The translations under genes were made by a program, and so were the position numbers. This document shows positions 1 to 30,184 of a stretch of 64,000 nucleotides of DNA, piece after piece. Origin of the DNA: Paralvinella palmiformis (Eukaryota > Annelida > Polychaeta > Terebellida > Alvinellidae); assembly GCA_025642065.1 (NCBI GenBank), contig JAODUP010000066.1, positions 759,001 through 823,000 on the forward strand, given 5' to 3'. The notes under the pieces were generated by a model. It was not told the origin of the DNA, ran no database searches, and saw nothing but the letters and a program-made list of their open reading frames with translations. Within the stretch, counting starts at the first letter, position 1. Each line of letters starts with the position of its first letter.

Positions 1-190
1 CAATGTATCAGGCACATTGTTATATTAATACATTAATACAGCAATGTGCCTGGTAAAACGTACGATGAACATTGCTATATTAATAAATTAATACAGCAAT
101 TTGCATGGTATGACTTATCAGTCTCATTGGTGTATTAATGAATTAATACAGCAATCTCCCTGGTACGATGTATCAGGCACATTGCTGTAT
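1..190. repeat. Palindromic ~55-bp tandem repeat at left edge
   Basis: About 3.5 units, each with an inverted arm pair such as ATTGCTGTATTAAT...ATTAATACAGCAAT separated by a few bases. It may continue beyond the window. Confidence 0.85.
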
Positions 191-963
191 GAGTAAAATA
201 TTGTTGATCAGGAAACTTGTAGATTGAGTTCCATGATCGATTAATTGTGAGCCGCATGACAATTCTATTTTCGTTATCCAATATTATAAGATCACATCAT
301 TACACATGGATATAACTGAATAATTAATTATCATTATTATCGGGGTATGTAATGCTGTAACGTTTGGTACGATGTGTTGATGTTATAAATTATATTTAAC
401 ACCAGCTCTAACATAGCTAGTAGTCTCGTCAGTATAGTATTAGTATATCACAGTCAATACGGTAGACAGACATCACTGATTGTCACTGACCATGGATCAC
501 TGCGGGCAAGATTCCAACACATTAAAAAAAAAACAAAAATACAAAACACAGCGTGGCCAATAAAGTTTGTTGCCAAATATTGGCTTTATAGCTAACTGGT
601 GATAATGTGTGGTCTCTATATGTCTTCCCTATGGATGTTTTGTAGTTCAATGAGAACCGAGAATATGACATTATATGACAAAATATGACATTAGTTTTTA
701 GAAATAGGCTATCAATCATCACATATCACGAAGAACATATACATGAAATAACGCACCACGAAGATATATATTTTCACGGTTCACGAGGATGATAAACTGT
801 AAATAACATTTCACAGAAAAAATTTATTGCCGATCACGGTTCACGAAAATGTCCCATTAACGGATTAATAATATCCGTGAGTCTTCGTGATATTTCGTTT
901 ATAGAACAGGTTTTCGTTATTATATTTGCTTTGGTCAAATAGCACAATCAATCGCTGACTTAC

Positions 964-19854
<18,891 letters not shown>

Positions 19855-20534
19855 AGCGAGTTAGCGGGTTCTCGTTAAAGCTAACTGTAGCACTTTCTTA
19901 GCTTAGATTAAAGCTAACAGTTTTCGTTACAAGACGACGAACGACTGGAAGCATCCCCCGTCCAGCGTATTATCCTCTTCCACTTCGTATCGGCTGACTT
20001 TATGGTCGAATCGGTTAAATGTTAACATCCACGATCTGTCATTGGCTCCATAACAACGATTGACGTTTTCATGTAGGGATCAATTATTTTGGGCTCACTT
20101 TATGAATATTGGCCACATGTATGTCGTAATAATGTAACATGATAGTTTATTAATCATAACTTCTGCCGTACTGTTGTAAATAATGTGATCGTATTCGGCA
20201 TCGCTCGGACAAGGATGTTGACCAATTAGACTTCTCGACCTTGACCTCTGCACGGCACTTATCCAATCAAATCTCTGCTACTCTGGCGAGCGTAGGAACA
20301 TCTTGTTCACAAACATCGATTGTAGCAATAGCATTTCGCACATTTGTTAGCACAACTTATACACATTTTGCCGGCTGACAAAGCATTTGATGTCGGATAG
20401 GACTCGATTTGTGCTAGCCGGATGTTGACATTGCGGCAGTAATTATAAATGTTGGTAGAAGTTGGTTTGGCGATGCCATTACAGTTGGAAGCCACTTGAT
20501 AGCCCGTCCTGTAATAATATAATTGAATCATTTG

Positions 20535-20535
<1 letters not shown>

Positions 20536-20595
<60 letters not shown>
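20536..20595. repeat. (TG)n
   Basis: Thirty GT units upstream of the integrin gene. Confidence 0.98.
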
Positions 20596-20596
<1 letters not shown>

Positions 20597-20730
20597 AACA
20601 AACAACCCGGATGTAGCGTACACAATATTGGATGTAATGCAAACAAGAGGCTGTTAGGAAGAGTACGTTGATATCTAGAATGGATTAAAGTCCTTAAACG
20701 TGATTTGCAGTTTGCATAAATTGTCCGTAT

Positions 20731-20950
<220 letters not shown>

Positions 20951-21393
20951 CTCTGTGTTAGGCTAATTAGGCCACTAAATCAAATATTAATGAGACATTC
21001 AGCAGATCTCAGCATAGAATGTAGTTGCTGGGGATCCAGACCCCTGATGAAACATGAATAGGTTTTATTAACGATTCATGATTATCTCGGACCAGTGCTT
21101 CCTTTCACACCGATAAAACATGCCTTTTTATACAGTGGCCTTTCCTGTGCAATATTCAGTGTGCGATTATGCGGGCATAAACCGTTATCCTGGATATACT
21201 GCAATATCTAAGACTAATTTTAGTCTTGTTTGTTAGAAACGACACTAGTCCCATCGTTTGTATGATATTCACTAATTTTAATTTAATACATTTACATATT
21301 ATAATTTACACAGCAAAATAGAAACACTGTATGTGTGCGCGTGTGTATGTACGCACGGCATACTTGTTTCTAAAGAAGGTAGCGTAAAATTAC

Positions 21394-21395
21394 AT

Positions 21396-21455
<60 letters not shown>
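21394..21455. repeat. (TA)n
   Basis: Dinucleotide tract. Confidence 0.97.
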
Positions 21456-21460
<5 letters not shown>

Positions 21461-21559
21461 CAGGACAGTGGATGTATTATTTATTTTATTCGACCCCCAT
21501 AGACTGGAGAAAATACAGGATAAAAGTACATACAGCAATACTATAAACAAGAACAATAT

Positions 21560-22300
21560 AAGCTTAATACAACAATAAATTTTAAGAAGATTGTTTTTAA
21601 AGTTTAACTAAAAGATACTCGTTAAATCACTACAAACGTATTTCATGATGTTGCCTTGTACAGACTGAATCTTAGTGACATTATTGACACTCACGGATAG
21701 ACAATCAACACCATATAATAAAGTAGGCAAACATATATGGTTTTATATAAGTGAACTTTGCTTTTTGTATTTAAACCTGGATTTGACATACCAATATTGC
21801 TTATTGAAAACATACTTCGTTTAGCTTTCTGTATTCGAGTACTGACATAGTCGTTGTATTTAACATTATTATTAAAAGTTACACCCAGTATATACACGTC
21901 TTCCACATTTTGTATACGTTTGTTATTCAGATGCCATTGGGCATTTGTCGCAAAACAACCATATCCTTTACATTTTGTGTGCTTGAAGCCGAAATTAAAA
22001 CTAATCTGTGCATATATATCAATTAATGTGTGTAGACCTGGAACGGTAGTACTAAATAAAGAGACGTCATCGGTATAAGTAAGCGGGTTATATAAGTGGA
22101 TCCCGATACGTACCCCGTGTTCATAAAGAGACAATTCAAGCATTAAACCCGACCGAAATAAGTTAAATAAAACAGGTGAAAGTATACTTTCTTGGCGATT
22201 ACTACGAGTAACTCTAAAATATGTGCTATAGTGTATATAACCATCCCATTTGATGAAAACATCTAGATTAGAACACCATTTGCATAAAACATCAGGTAAA
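21560..22300 (-). pseudogene. LINE reverse-transcriptase fragment
   Basis: The minus-strand frame includes SNRQESILSPVLFNLF, the catalytic-box equivalent YTDDVSLFSTT and KCKGYGCF, followed by YILGVTFNNNVKY. These are RT palm motifs of a non-LTR element. No start codon, no endonuclease and no tail are visible, so it is a dead internal fragment upstream of the integrin gene. Confidence 0.85.
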
Positions 22301-23125
22301 CATGATATAATTTATAAAATTTATGAGTCATAAACTTGTTTATGACATGACAGTGTCATACATCTGTCGTAAACCCGTCATAAATGCCGTTATGACGTCA
22401 TATACCGTCATAAACAGTCTTAAACCTTTATTCACTATCTTTTGTAAATTTCTTTTTAAAACTTATACTTTTGATCTATTTTGTTTAGAATCAGTTTTGG
22501 ATTATCATTATATCAGAATTATTATATTTATATATTACAGATGTGAATATAAAATATTTTGTTGTTCTCTTTTAGAGAATGAGCTGTAAAATATATCTAT
22601 ATGAATTTGCTGCGATCTCTGTCAAATCAATATATTGTTCAATATTTCAAAAAGAAGAATCACGAGAATTGTCAGAGATAACATTTAAAAAAGTCAGAAT
22701 AATATGATCCATAAAGCTATTAAGTATTAATAACCTGTTCAGATTGACATCTATACAAATAAACCGATAAAAGCTCGCTGATGTCATTCACGTGCAATCA
22801 GTCCTATACGTCTACAGTCTACAGAAAAACATAAGATGAGTTATCTGTCCATCTACTCGACTATCTCCCTGCCTGGTTACAACTCAGTCTGTTTGTTTAT
22901 TTGTCTAATTGTGATTGTGTTTGTCTGTTCCTCTCTGTCTTTCTGTCTGTCTGTTTGCCTGTCTGTCTATCTGTCTGTATGGTTGTCTGTTTATCTCATC
23001 TTCACCCCCCCTCTCTCTTCAATTCTCTGGATCTCTCTGCTGACTCATTTAATGACTGATTGACTGACTGATTGATTGATTGACTCACTGACTGAATGAA
23101 TGACTGACTGACTGACTGACTGACT

Positions 23126-23160
<35 letters not shown>

Positions 23161-23524
23161 CGACTGACTGACTGACTGACTGACTGACTGACTGACTCAC
23201 TCACTCACTCACTCACTCACCCGTATCTCCCTCCTCCCCCCACCCGAACACACACACACCCAATTAATAACTGATTAACCCGGATACCCCCCTTCTCTTT
23301 CCGACAGGGCTCCAAACTGATAGAACGTCGACACCCAAATACAATAGATAACCGACAGGAAATCCCCCCCCCTCGGCGACGATACGTTTCGAGGAACAGC
23401 AATGGTTCCGTCTGAACCAAGCTTAGAAGATACCCAGCGCCAATTGTCTCGTAAGCTCGATACTGAATGGTCCACGGAGCCTCATATAATGTTAGAGATT
23501 TCAACAGATTTCCGCCCGAAGCTT
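22300..23524. other. Intergenic DNA 3' of the FReD gene
   Basis: At 22318-22440 there are many dispersed GTCATAAA/TTTATGAC strings (direct and inverted). The rest is simple repeat. No clear polyadenylation signal could be assigned to the FReD gene. Confidence 0.5.
22900..23222. repeat. (TCTG)n then (GACT)n/(ACTC)n
   Basis: Tetranucleotide repeats just 3' of the FReD gene. Confidence 0.93.
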
Positions 23525-23769
23525 CTACTCTTTGGAAAGAAACATCATCGAGACGTATGTTATACGGCGGGCTGAATTTGTATTGCCTTTCAAACTCACT
23601 CCTCTGGGTACTTGCTGGTTGTATATTCCAGTTAGAGTGACGACCGAATCACAATCCTTGAACCACCAGCCGGCCTGGTTTTCTTCGGCACAGTTCCGCG
23701 AGTCATCTTGATCGTTATCCTTGTCTGCCGTTGAGAACTTCATGTTGTTGTATTCGGCCAGACCGTCAA
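23525..23769 (-). CDS. FReD gene exon 7: calcium-site region and C-terminus
   Basis: Encodes (V)DGLAEYNNMKFSTADKDND, then NCAEENQAGWWFKDC, SVVTLTGIY and ends in FLSKE with a TAG stop. D-K-D-N-D-Q-D-D matches the FReD calcium loop. The acceptor is GATATATAG|TT. The C-terminal tail differs from the usual 'WKGxxYSLKxxxMKIRP', so the end is divergent. Confidence 0.93.
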
Positions 23770-24873
23770 CTATATATCACGGCATGGAGAAGGAGTGAAA
23801 CATGAAACGAAAACATCAGCGAAAAGGCGAAGACGAGTTGAGAAACAGACAGGAAAATCTTCATTATTTCTCAGAGTAAGATTATTATCAAGGGAAGGCT
23901 AACGTTAAACTGTGATAGTACGATGCGGTATACGGAATGTTGCCCTCATTTATACCAGTTGTACATATTTTCATCATACTCATCATCACCATCATCATAC
24001 TCATCATCATCCTCATCATCATAAATTTTATAATAATAATAATAATCATCATCATCTTCATCACCACCACCACCACCACCACCACCACCACCTTGATGAT
24101 GATGATGACGATGACAATCATCACCATCACCACCAATCTCATCATCAAAGGATCAAGGGGAGCTGGGAAGTTCTGAAAACCCCCGACTAAATGCCTATAT
24201 TTTCAGCAGGTCATATATAAGCCATATACCTCCCGTGCTATCCGACGAGAACTTGCTGACCGATAACTTGTAACTGGTAGATTCAGGGCCGACGACGAAG
24301 TTGTCGTAAATCGACAGCCAGTATTTTCCAGAATTAAGCGAGTAGTTCACCCTCAGAGTGTACGTCTTGCCCTGGCTCATCAACTGGCTGACCAGCTCAT
24401 TGCCTGAAAAGTGTCGTCACAACCGTTACATGTCGTAATGATGGCACTACAAGGAAGGACGATTAGAATTACTAGTAAGAATTACTAGAATTAGTAGTAA
24501 GAATTACTAGATGTGGCCCAAAGAGTTGTGTCGCTTTCAAGGGATATCCTTTGCTTACAAAGTGTAAACAAATGCTGCACTATTTGGAGCCTTCATACCG
24601 AAGCCCCGATACACATGCTGATGGTGCTCAATGATAAAGAACGAATTCCAAATTAAGCTTAGATTATAGCCATAAAATTACATCTACTCGCCACAAAAGT
24701 ACATCTACCTGCCCAAAATTCTCCGGACAAGAAACCAAATCCGTTTTTGTAAGCGTTCCAATCTTTAATAAAGGTTACTGAACCATTGTTTCTTCTCATA
24801 ATTATCTGAATTAAATAATGTTTCTTCATATATATATATATATATATAATATATTATATATATATATATCGTG

Positions 24874-24951
<78 letters not shown>

Positions 24952-26654
24952 TGTGTTTCTCTGCGTGTGTGTCTCTCCCTCTCTCCCTCTCTCTCTGTCT
25001 CTCTCTCTGTGTGTGTGTGTGTGTGTGCATGTGTGTGTTCGGGATTGTGCCGTTTTATATAGTCTAATGCATGTCATTTTAATTTTCTTACCATCCACTT
25101 TTTCCCTTCTTGATCCAGATAACAGTGTATATTTTTGATCTCTCCCGTTTTCTCCAACTTAACCTGATAAATACCATCCTGAATCACGTGACTGTCGTCA
25201 CACCCAGTGACGAATAATGGACCTAGATTTGTTTTAGAGGATAAATTACAATATGACAAATGAGAAATAAATAGATGAGATTTATATAAAGAGATTGTAG
25301 GATAATAATAATTGAACACTTTCTAGTTAAAGCGATTCGTCGGTAGGTACTATACTACTACTATTACTACTATTACTACTACTACTGCTACTACTACATA
25401 TCTGAAGGGTGTTTCATCTTTGACTTCGCTTTAGTCTAACGTGTGCACAAAGGTGGCCGTAACATTCAACGACCACAATCCTAATCTTAGCCAGTCTATC
25501 TATAACATAATAAGTGTCGTCCACGGAGTATCTTTTTGTGGATATAAAAATCGTATTGGTTTAATTCGGATAACTTCGAGTTGTCTAGCGCGCAGCTGAA
25601 TAAGTTGGTCGTAGAGTATACACAATGATATAGTCAAGTTAGATCGCAGGCGCCAAGGTAAAATTCAATCATTGCTACGGTGTGACCGCCACTCGTTGTT
25701 GACAAAAATCTGCCTATTTTGATAATCATAGGTTCAGCGGAAAATTCCGAGAGAGAAAGGTATGCATACGTATTCATGCCAATGTCATGGAAATTCGCAT
25801 ATGTACTTTTAAAATATCCATTTACTGTAATATTTTTAATGTTCAACGTAAATTGAATATGTACATTGATGTTATTAGTCACGTCTACAGTAAAATTAGG
25901 GAACTTTGGGTTGGGTTGAAAATATCAGAAGAAATGCGTTCGATGCGTTTAGAATATTGGAACGAAGTTCTTTGTCCTGAAATAAACAAATATATTGATA
26001 TGCAAATACCTGTTGGTGGCTGGTTAATCTGCAAATGGCATAATGACCATGAACTCTCTTCCGCTTTTTGAGGTCTTTTGCTTATTTGAATTTCGGCACA
26101 ACGACCTTGACACCAGCAGTGAAAGAGACACGTCTCGGAACTATTCTGTTTTGTTGACCTAATTAATGGACAGGTAAGCCAGATACCTTCCCACTGAGCT
26201 GTCTGTGCTGCACTCACCTCCATCACGTGCAGATCATGTGCACATGCGAGATTTTGACCTGTCATGGTTACGTTTAACGGACCTCTCTGCTCATTTGGTA
26301 CAGGAATGCGAAACGTCGTATAATTTGGTGATTGCGACAACTGAGCGGGCAGGAATCTTGTACAAGTTTCGATAGAGCTATCCGTTAGGAAGGATCCATC
26401 GTCTGGGGAGAGGTAGTTTCCACCTTCACGGACCTTAATCGCAACTATAATAACAACAGAGAAAAGCTAAATATCAGTTATGTCCACTCACCTTTACATC
26501 GGGTAATACCTACATCGTAACTCGAGTTAGTTGCGATATGTAACTGTAATATAACCATACTTATTGATAATTGCATTGACAATTCATAATTAATTTACTT
26601 ACCCACTGCAGCAGCTACTATGACAATATATAGAATCACCAATTCTCTATTCAT
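23525..26654 (-). CDS. Secreted fibrinogen-domain (FReD) protein gene
   Basis: Spliced product of 377 residues from six exons: a signal peptide, a 145-residue cysteine-containing N-terminal region of unrecognised family, then a fibrinogen C-terminal-like domain. FReD hallmarks in order: CDDSHVIQDGIYQV, IHCYLDQEGKKWM, IIMRRNNGSVTF, GFLSGEFWAGNE, YKLSVSKF and MKFSTADKDNDQDD with NCA and GWWF before the stop. Such domains bind acetylated sugars or pathogen surfaces in invertebrate and vertebrate lectins; binding here is inferred. No immunoglobulin domain is present, so it is not a classical snail FREP. An extra exon (25634-25884) provides an alternative C-terminus. Confidence 0.93.
23968..24145. 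repeat. (CAT)n/(CAC)n/(GAT)n
   Basis: Trinucleotide repeats in the last FReD intron; produces His-rich and Met-rich shadow frames. Confidence 0.95.
24230..24403 (-). CDS. FReD gene exon 6
   Basis: Encodes NELVSQLMSQGKTYTLRVNY..., FVVGPESTSYKLSVSKFSS; joins exon 5 to complete GEFWAGNE. Acceptor TTTTCAG|GC, donor GGAG|GTATAT. Confidence 0.94.
24709..24805 (-). CDS. FReD gene exon 5
   Basis: Encodes IIMRRNNGSVTFIKDW, then YKNGFGFLSGEFWA, the core 'QRRxDGSVDFxRxWxxYKxGFGxLxGEFWLG' of fibrinogen domains. Acceptor TTCAG|ATA, donor GCAG|GTAGAT. Confidence 0.95.
24827..25037. repeat. (TA)n/(TC)n/(TG)n composite
   Basis: Fills FReD intron between exons 4 and 5. Confidence 0.95.
25092..25222 (-). 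CDS. FReD gene exon 4: fibrinogen domain N-terminal part
   Basis: Encodes (G)PLFVTGCDDSHVIQDGIYQ to CYLDQEGKKWM, the CxD...SGxY...VxCxMD..GGGWT segment of FReDs. Acceptor AATCTAG|GT, donor ATG|GTAAGA. Confidence 0.92.
25352..25396. repeat. (ACT)n
   Basis: Trinucleotide tract adjoining partial SINE copy 6. Confidence 0.9.
25396..25472 (+). mobile_element. tRNA-derived SINE, family A partial copy 6
   Basis: Only the 3' half survives: CATATCTGAAGGGTGTTTCA to GTGGCCGTAAC. Located between FReD exons 3 and 4. Confidence 0.8.
25634..25884 (-). CDS. FReD gene alternative terminal exon (exon 3)
   Basis: An open segment following a good acceptor (TTTACTGTAG|AC) in the phase left by exon 2. It encodes 82 residues from (D)VTNNINVHIQFTLNIKNIT to VAMIEFYLGACDLT and a TGA stop at 25634. 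Using it gives a 245-residue protein lacking the fibrinogen domain; skipping it joins exon 2 to exon 4 in frame. It reads like a beta-sandwich with sequons and a C-terminal cysteine. A weak internal donor could in principle join it to exon 4, but I see no strong one. Confidence 0.65.
26010..26444 (-). CDS. FReD gene exon 2: N-terminal cysteine-bearing region
   Basis: Encodes 144 residues starting VAIKVREGGNYLSPDDGSF and including TCTRF, LACAHDLHVMEV, CLFHCWCQGRCAEIQI and SWSLCHLQI. The C-x-x-x-C-x-C-x4-C...W-S-L-C pattern suggests a disulfide-rich beta domain; I do not recognise a named family. It contains several N-glycosylation sequons (for example NYT, NVT, NSS). Donor ACAG|GTATTT leaves 1 nt, compatible with both exon 3 and exon 4. 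Confidence 0.85.
26603..26654 (-). CDS. FReD gene exon 1: signal peptide
   Basis: Encodes MNRELVILYIVIVAAAV, a clear signal peptide hydrophobic core, ending in phase 1 at donor GTGG|GTAAGT. First ATG of the gene; a 25-bp tandem array lies about 290 bp upstream. Confidence 0.88.
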
Positions 26655-26789
26655 CGTGGTACTCTCGTCTCCTGGTCAGATGGATGATCTGTAGGTGTCT
26701 AATGTTGAATTTATGAATTTATACAGTCTGGCCTAAACACGTAAACATATATGGTAAACATGGATAACAAATAAAATTATGTACACCGC

Positions 26790-26795
26790 CCCTCA

Positions 26796-26847
<52 letters not shown>

Positions 26848-26848
26848 T
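26790..26848. repeat. (GCAC)n
   Basis: About 14 units of CGCA about 140 bp upstream of the FReD start codon. Confidence 0.96.
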
Positions 26849-26939
26849 ACATTCAACAATTCCCGTCTTACATATTCCTATTCGAAAGCTAACCGGATAT
26901 TAAGTTAAACCACGGAATAACTAAATGTAACTAACATTG

Positions 26940-27298
26940 ACGAAGCTCTCCCAACCTTTCTTGTATGAAGCTCTACCAACCTGTCTTGTGTGAAGCTCTA
27001 CCAACCTGTCTTGTATGAAGCTCTACCAACCTGTCGTGTGTGAAGTTCTACCAAGCTGTCTTGTATGAAGCTCTACCAAGCTGTCTTGTATGAAGCTCTA
27101 CCAAGCTGTCTTGTGTGAAGCTCTACCAATCTGTCTTGTGTGAAGTTCTACCAAGCTGTCTTGTGTGAAGCTCTACCAATCTGTCTTGTGTGAAGCTCTA
27201 CCAAGCTGTCTTGTGTGAAGCTCTACCAATCTGTCTTGTGTGAAGCTCTACCAACCTGTCTTGTGTGAAGCTCTACCAACCTGTCTTGTGTGAAGCTC
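26940..27298. repeat. 25-bp tandem array upstream of the FReD gene
   Basis: About 14 units of GAAGCTCTACCAACCTGTCT-TGTGT with alternating CCAACC, CCAAGC and CCAATC variants. Confidence 0.95.
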
Positions 27299-27959
27299 TG
27301 GCAGCAAGGACATTGCCAAAGGTAATGCCATATATAGGTTATCTGAACGATAAAGTACTTTCTGCTTATTTATTAATGATTCTCTATTATGGTGTTGTAG
27401 ACAGTATCTGTGAATGCAGTCGGATGAAATTAAACATGCACCTATTCTGCTTATTATCGATCGGAGATTATTGATCTTTTAGCTCTATAGGAGCCCTCTA
27501 TTGTTATCTCTCTGACTGCCGTGAGAGATTCCTCCATACACACAACGATTGGTGACAGCATGAAGGTTTGCATGTTACCCAAAGTTAGTTCGATCTGATC
27601 CGATACTGGCGGAGTAGCTCAATTGTTATCTCCTGCAAATCTAATAAAAAATTAAAGATAACCAGTAAACAATTACGGGTTGGATTAACATAAACATATT
27701 CTCCAAGTACTGGATCGATGTTTTGTATTTTGCTTTAATCAGCCGTATGGGTTAAATCTTCTAATAATTTGTTTTATCTTTGCAAGATATCCCACGTGGT
27801 TTGAACAAGATTCTAAACAAGGTATTGATGGCTTACTTGACAAAAATTGCAATTCTATCCGTTAAAGCGAAGGACCCATGACAAACATTTCCTTCCCGTC
27901 AAAGCTAGATGAGTGAGAGTTATCAGCGATGTCGTAAATTTCCACCTTCAAGACAGAAT

Positions 27960-28150
27960 TATCGGTAGCCCTCAACAGTCTACAAATCGCTCTATCTTCA
28001 GTAGTTGATCTGCTCTCCTACAAGTTAAAAGCGTCATGCTCCGCAATTCTTCGTGATATCAAAGCCGTGACGTGTTCACGTTACTTGACCTGCCTGCTGC
28101 ATTTGACACTGTGCTCTATAATAGTAATTTGATGTGGAGTTTAGAATAAG
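27960..28150 (+). pseudogene. Short LINE reverse-transcriptase relic
   Basis: The plus strand near 28075-28120 reads VFTLLDLPAAFDTVLYN, matching the RT motif 'LLDLSAAFDTVDH'. Frameshifts and a stop surround it; only the neighbourhood of motif A survives. Confidence 0.7.
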
Positions 28151-28463
28151 TTATAAGACTTACTGACCTCGTAATTAGCTTGATACTCTACTGCTCTTTC
28201 ACGTTTTTGACGTCACAAATGGTCTGTTTTACGACGTTTATTTGTAGTCCTCTAACCATTCTTACTTGGAAGAAACGATCACGGTCACGGTATTTAAATG
28301 TATGCAGTTTAAATACATATATATAACACAAAGGATTGACCAGATTAGACAGGTTGGAAGGAAACTCCCTTTGCACTTTAAAATGGAATAAAATTTTATT
28401 AAACTATGAGAATAAACCAGACATACCGTTGTCGTTATTATGTTACTTCCATACTCCCCCAGG

Positions 28464-29964
28464 CAGGGTTGGGGCGATTACAGGACCAAGGTAATCGATT
28501 ACGATAATTTGAGAAAACCATGATTATGATTACGATTTCGAGTACATTGTAAAGTAATCATGATTACAATCATGATTACAATGTATATAACATGTGATTC
28601 TTCATCAATATTTACCGAGTTACTCAGCTACATGTATGATACCGATATGAACATGTTACATTGTTTACATGTTGCTTTATAACAACCAGAGACGTACTTT
28701 CAAGTATGCTCTTGACAATGACAATGTACAAGAGACGTCCATGCCATTGTTCGACGTTAATTTGTTTTAATATTTCTGAGATCAATATTCATCATAGAGA
28801 AAAGGAGGAAATAATGCACTTGCCATTATGACACCTGTATTTATAGAGATGACTAATATTAGTGCAAACTGAGATTAGTGCGAACAATATCAATGACTTG
28901 TTTGAATATATATTTAGTAATTAAATGCATACATTTTTCTTCTAAAACTCGGCCACCTCCCAACTCCGTTCGGCGACCTTTGATCTCCGTCTAATGTGTA
29001 CGTTTGTCACCCCGTATGTCGATCGGGGGATTTGCTTTGTTTTTCGGGGAGAATGCCGAGACTGTTGCTTATTCAGCACAGCCTCTATGTTTGAGTGGTT
29101 GAGAAACTTCCTTCCCCACCACCTACAGGGGAGCAGTACGGAAAGATGGAGCCGAAAAACCCCGAGGGTAGTCACTGCCAGAGTGTTTTAGGTCCTATGG
29201 GGCTTTAACGTTATTTTTAATATTTCAGTGGAGACGGCAGCGCCATTTAACGTGGTCAACCACCCACGATGTTGTGAGCCGCGAAATTAATTTGTGGAAA
29301 AGTTTCGACCTCTTGCTGGGTTCGAACCCGTGAACTTGGCACCAAGTGCCAGGTGATTAACCGCTAGGCCACCGGAGCTCACGATCGGGGGATAATATGT
29401 AACCTTATTTATGTACACTATCGCATGCGTTAATTTAATTGGCTGCTCGTCATCCAACTGCTGGCCAATCAGGATCGTTTGGAGCTGAAATTAAAACGAC
29501 GATGTCAAACAGAAGCTTTCCGCGATTGCTCACTGTTTGACTAACTTGCGATTAACCGTGTGAAAACAACATGAGTTAATCTGAAATGGCTGTTTATATA
29601 GCTTATAACAGCGGTAACATCTGAAGCAGTGTTTCAACATATTTTCCTTTCATATTTATAGAACAAATAATCTGACAAATCATCATGTGTATAAATATGA
29701 CAGCAGCCCGTCAATCGGTGAATCAGTTCTATTGTTAACTTTTGCCTTACATACCAAATTATATCTCTGGGATGATGTGACAAGGCAAATAATTAATCAT
29801 ATTTAGTAATTGTAAAATTGTAAGCGCTGAATACGATTACATTTACAATGTAATCGATTACGATTACATTGGATCTGGAAATGGCGATTATGGGTACCAT
29901 TACTTGAGATCATGTAATCGATTACAATCGATTGCGATTACCGATTACGATTACCCGAACTCTG
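28464..29964. mobile_element. hAT-type non-autonomous DNA transposon
   Basis: A 1501-bp element with imperfect terminal inverted repeats beginning CAGGGTTGGG at 28464 and ending ...CGAACTCTG at 29964 (inverted CAGAGTTCGGG). Both ends are followed inward by runs of GTAATCGATTAC-like palindromes. Flanks 28456-28463 (CCCCCAGG) and 29965-29972 (CTCCCAGG) match in 7 of 8 positions, the 8-bp target duplication expected of hAT elements. No transposase is present. A SINE is nested inside. Confidence 0.85.
29032..29381 (-). mobile_element. tRNA-headed SINE nested in the hAT element
   Basis: About 350 bp flanked by an identical 12-bp target duplication, CGATCGGGGGAT (29020-29031 and 29382-29393). In minus orientation it starts GAGCTCCGGTGGCCTAGCGG (A-box-like), carries the B box GGGTTCGAACCC near 29315 and ends in an A-rich tail at 29032. 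Insertion is therefore younger than the hAT copy. Confidence 0.88.
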
Positions 29965-29972
29965 CTCCCAGG

Positions 29973-30145
29973 TCATCAAGACTAAGGTGAATGAGTGGTC
30001 TATTTCGCTTTGGCACATTTGGACAAGGGGGAGACACCTTACAAAACTTTAAATGGTTCAACTGACCTCACGGTGATGAATACTGTCTATATTTGAGAAC
30101 GACATAATCACAACAATTGTATATTTCTCATAATAAGAGGATATA

Positions 30146-30184
<39 letters not shown>

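Noticed and set aside
22836..23063. Hydrophobic plus-strand frame resembling a membrane peptide
   Set aside because: It translates a (TCTG)n pyrimidine-rich repeat.
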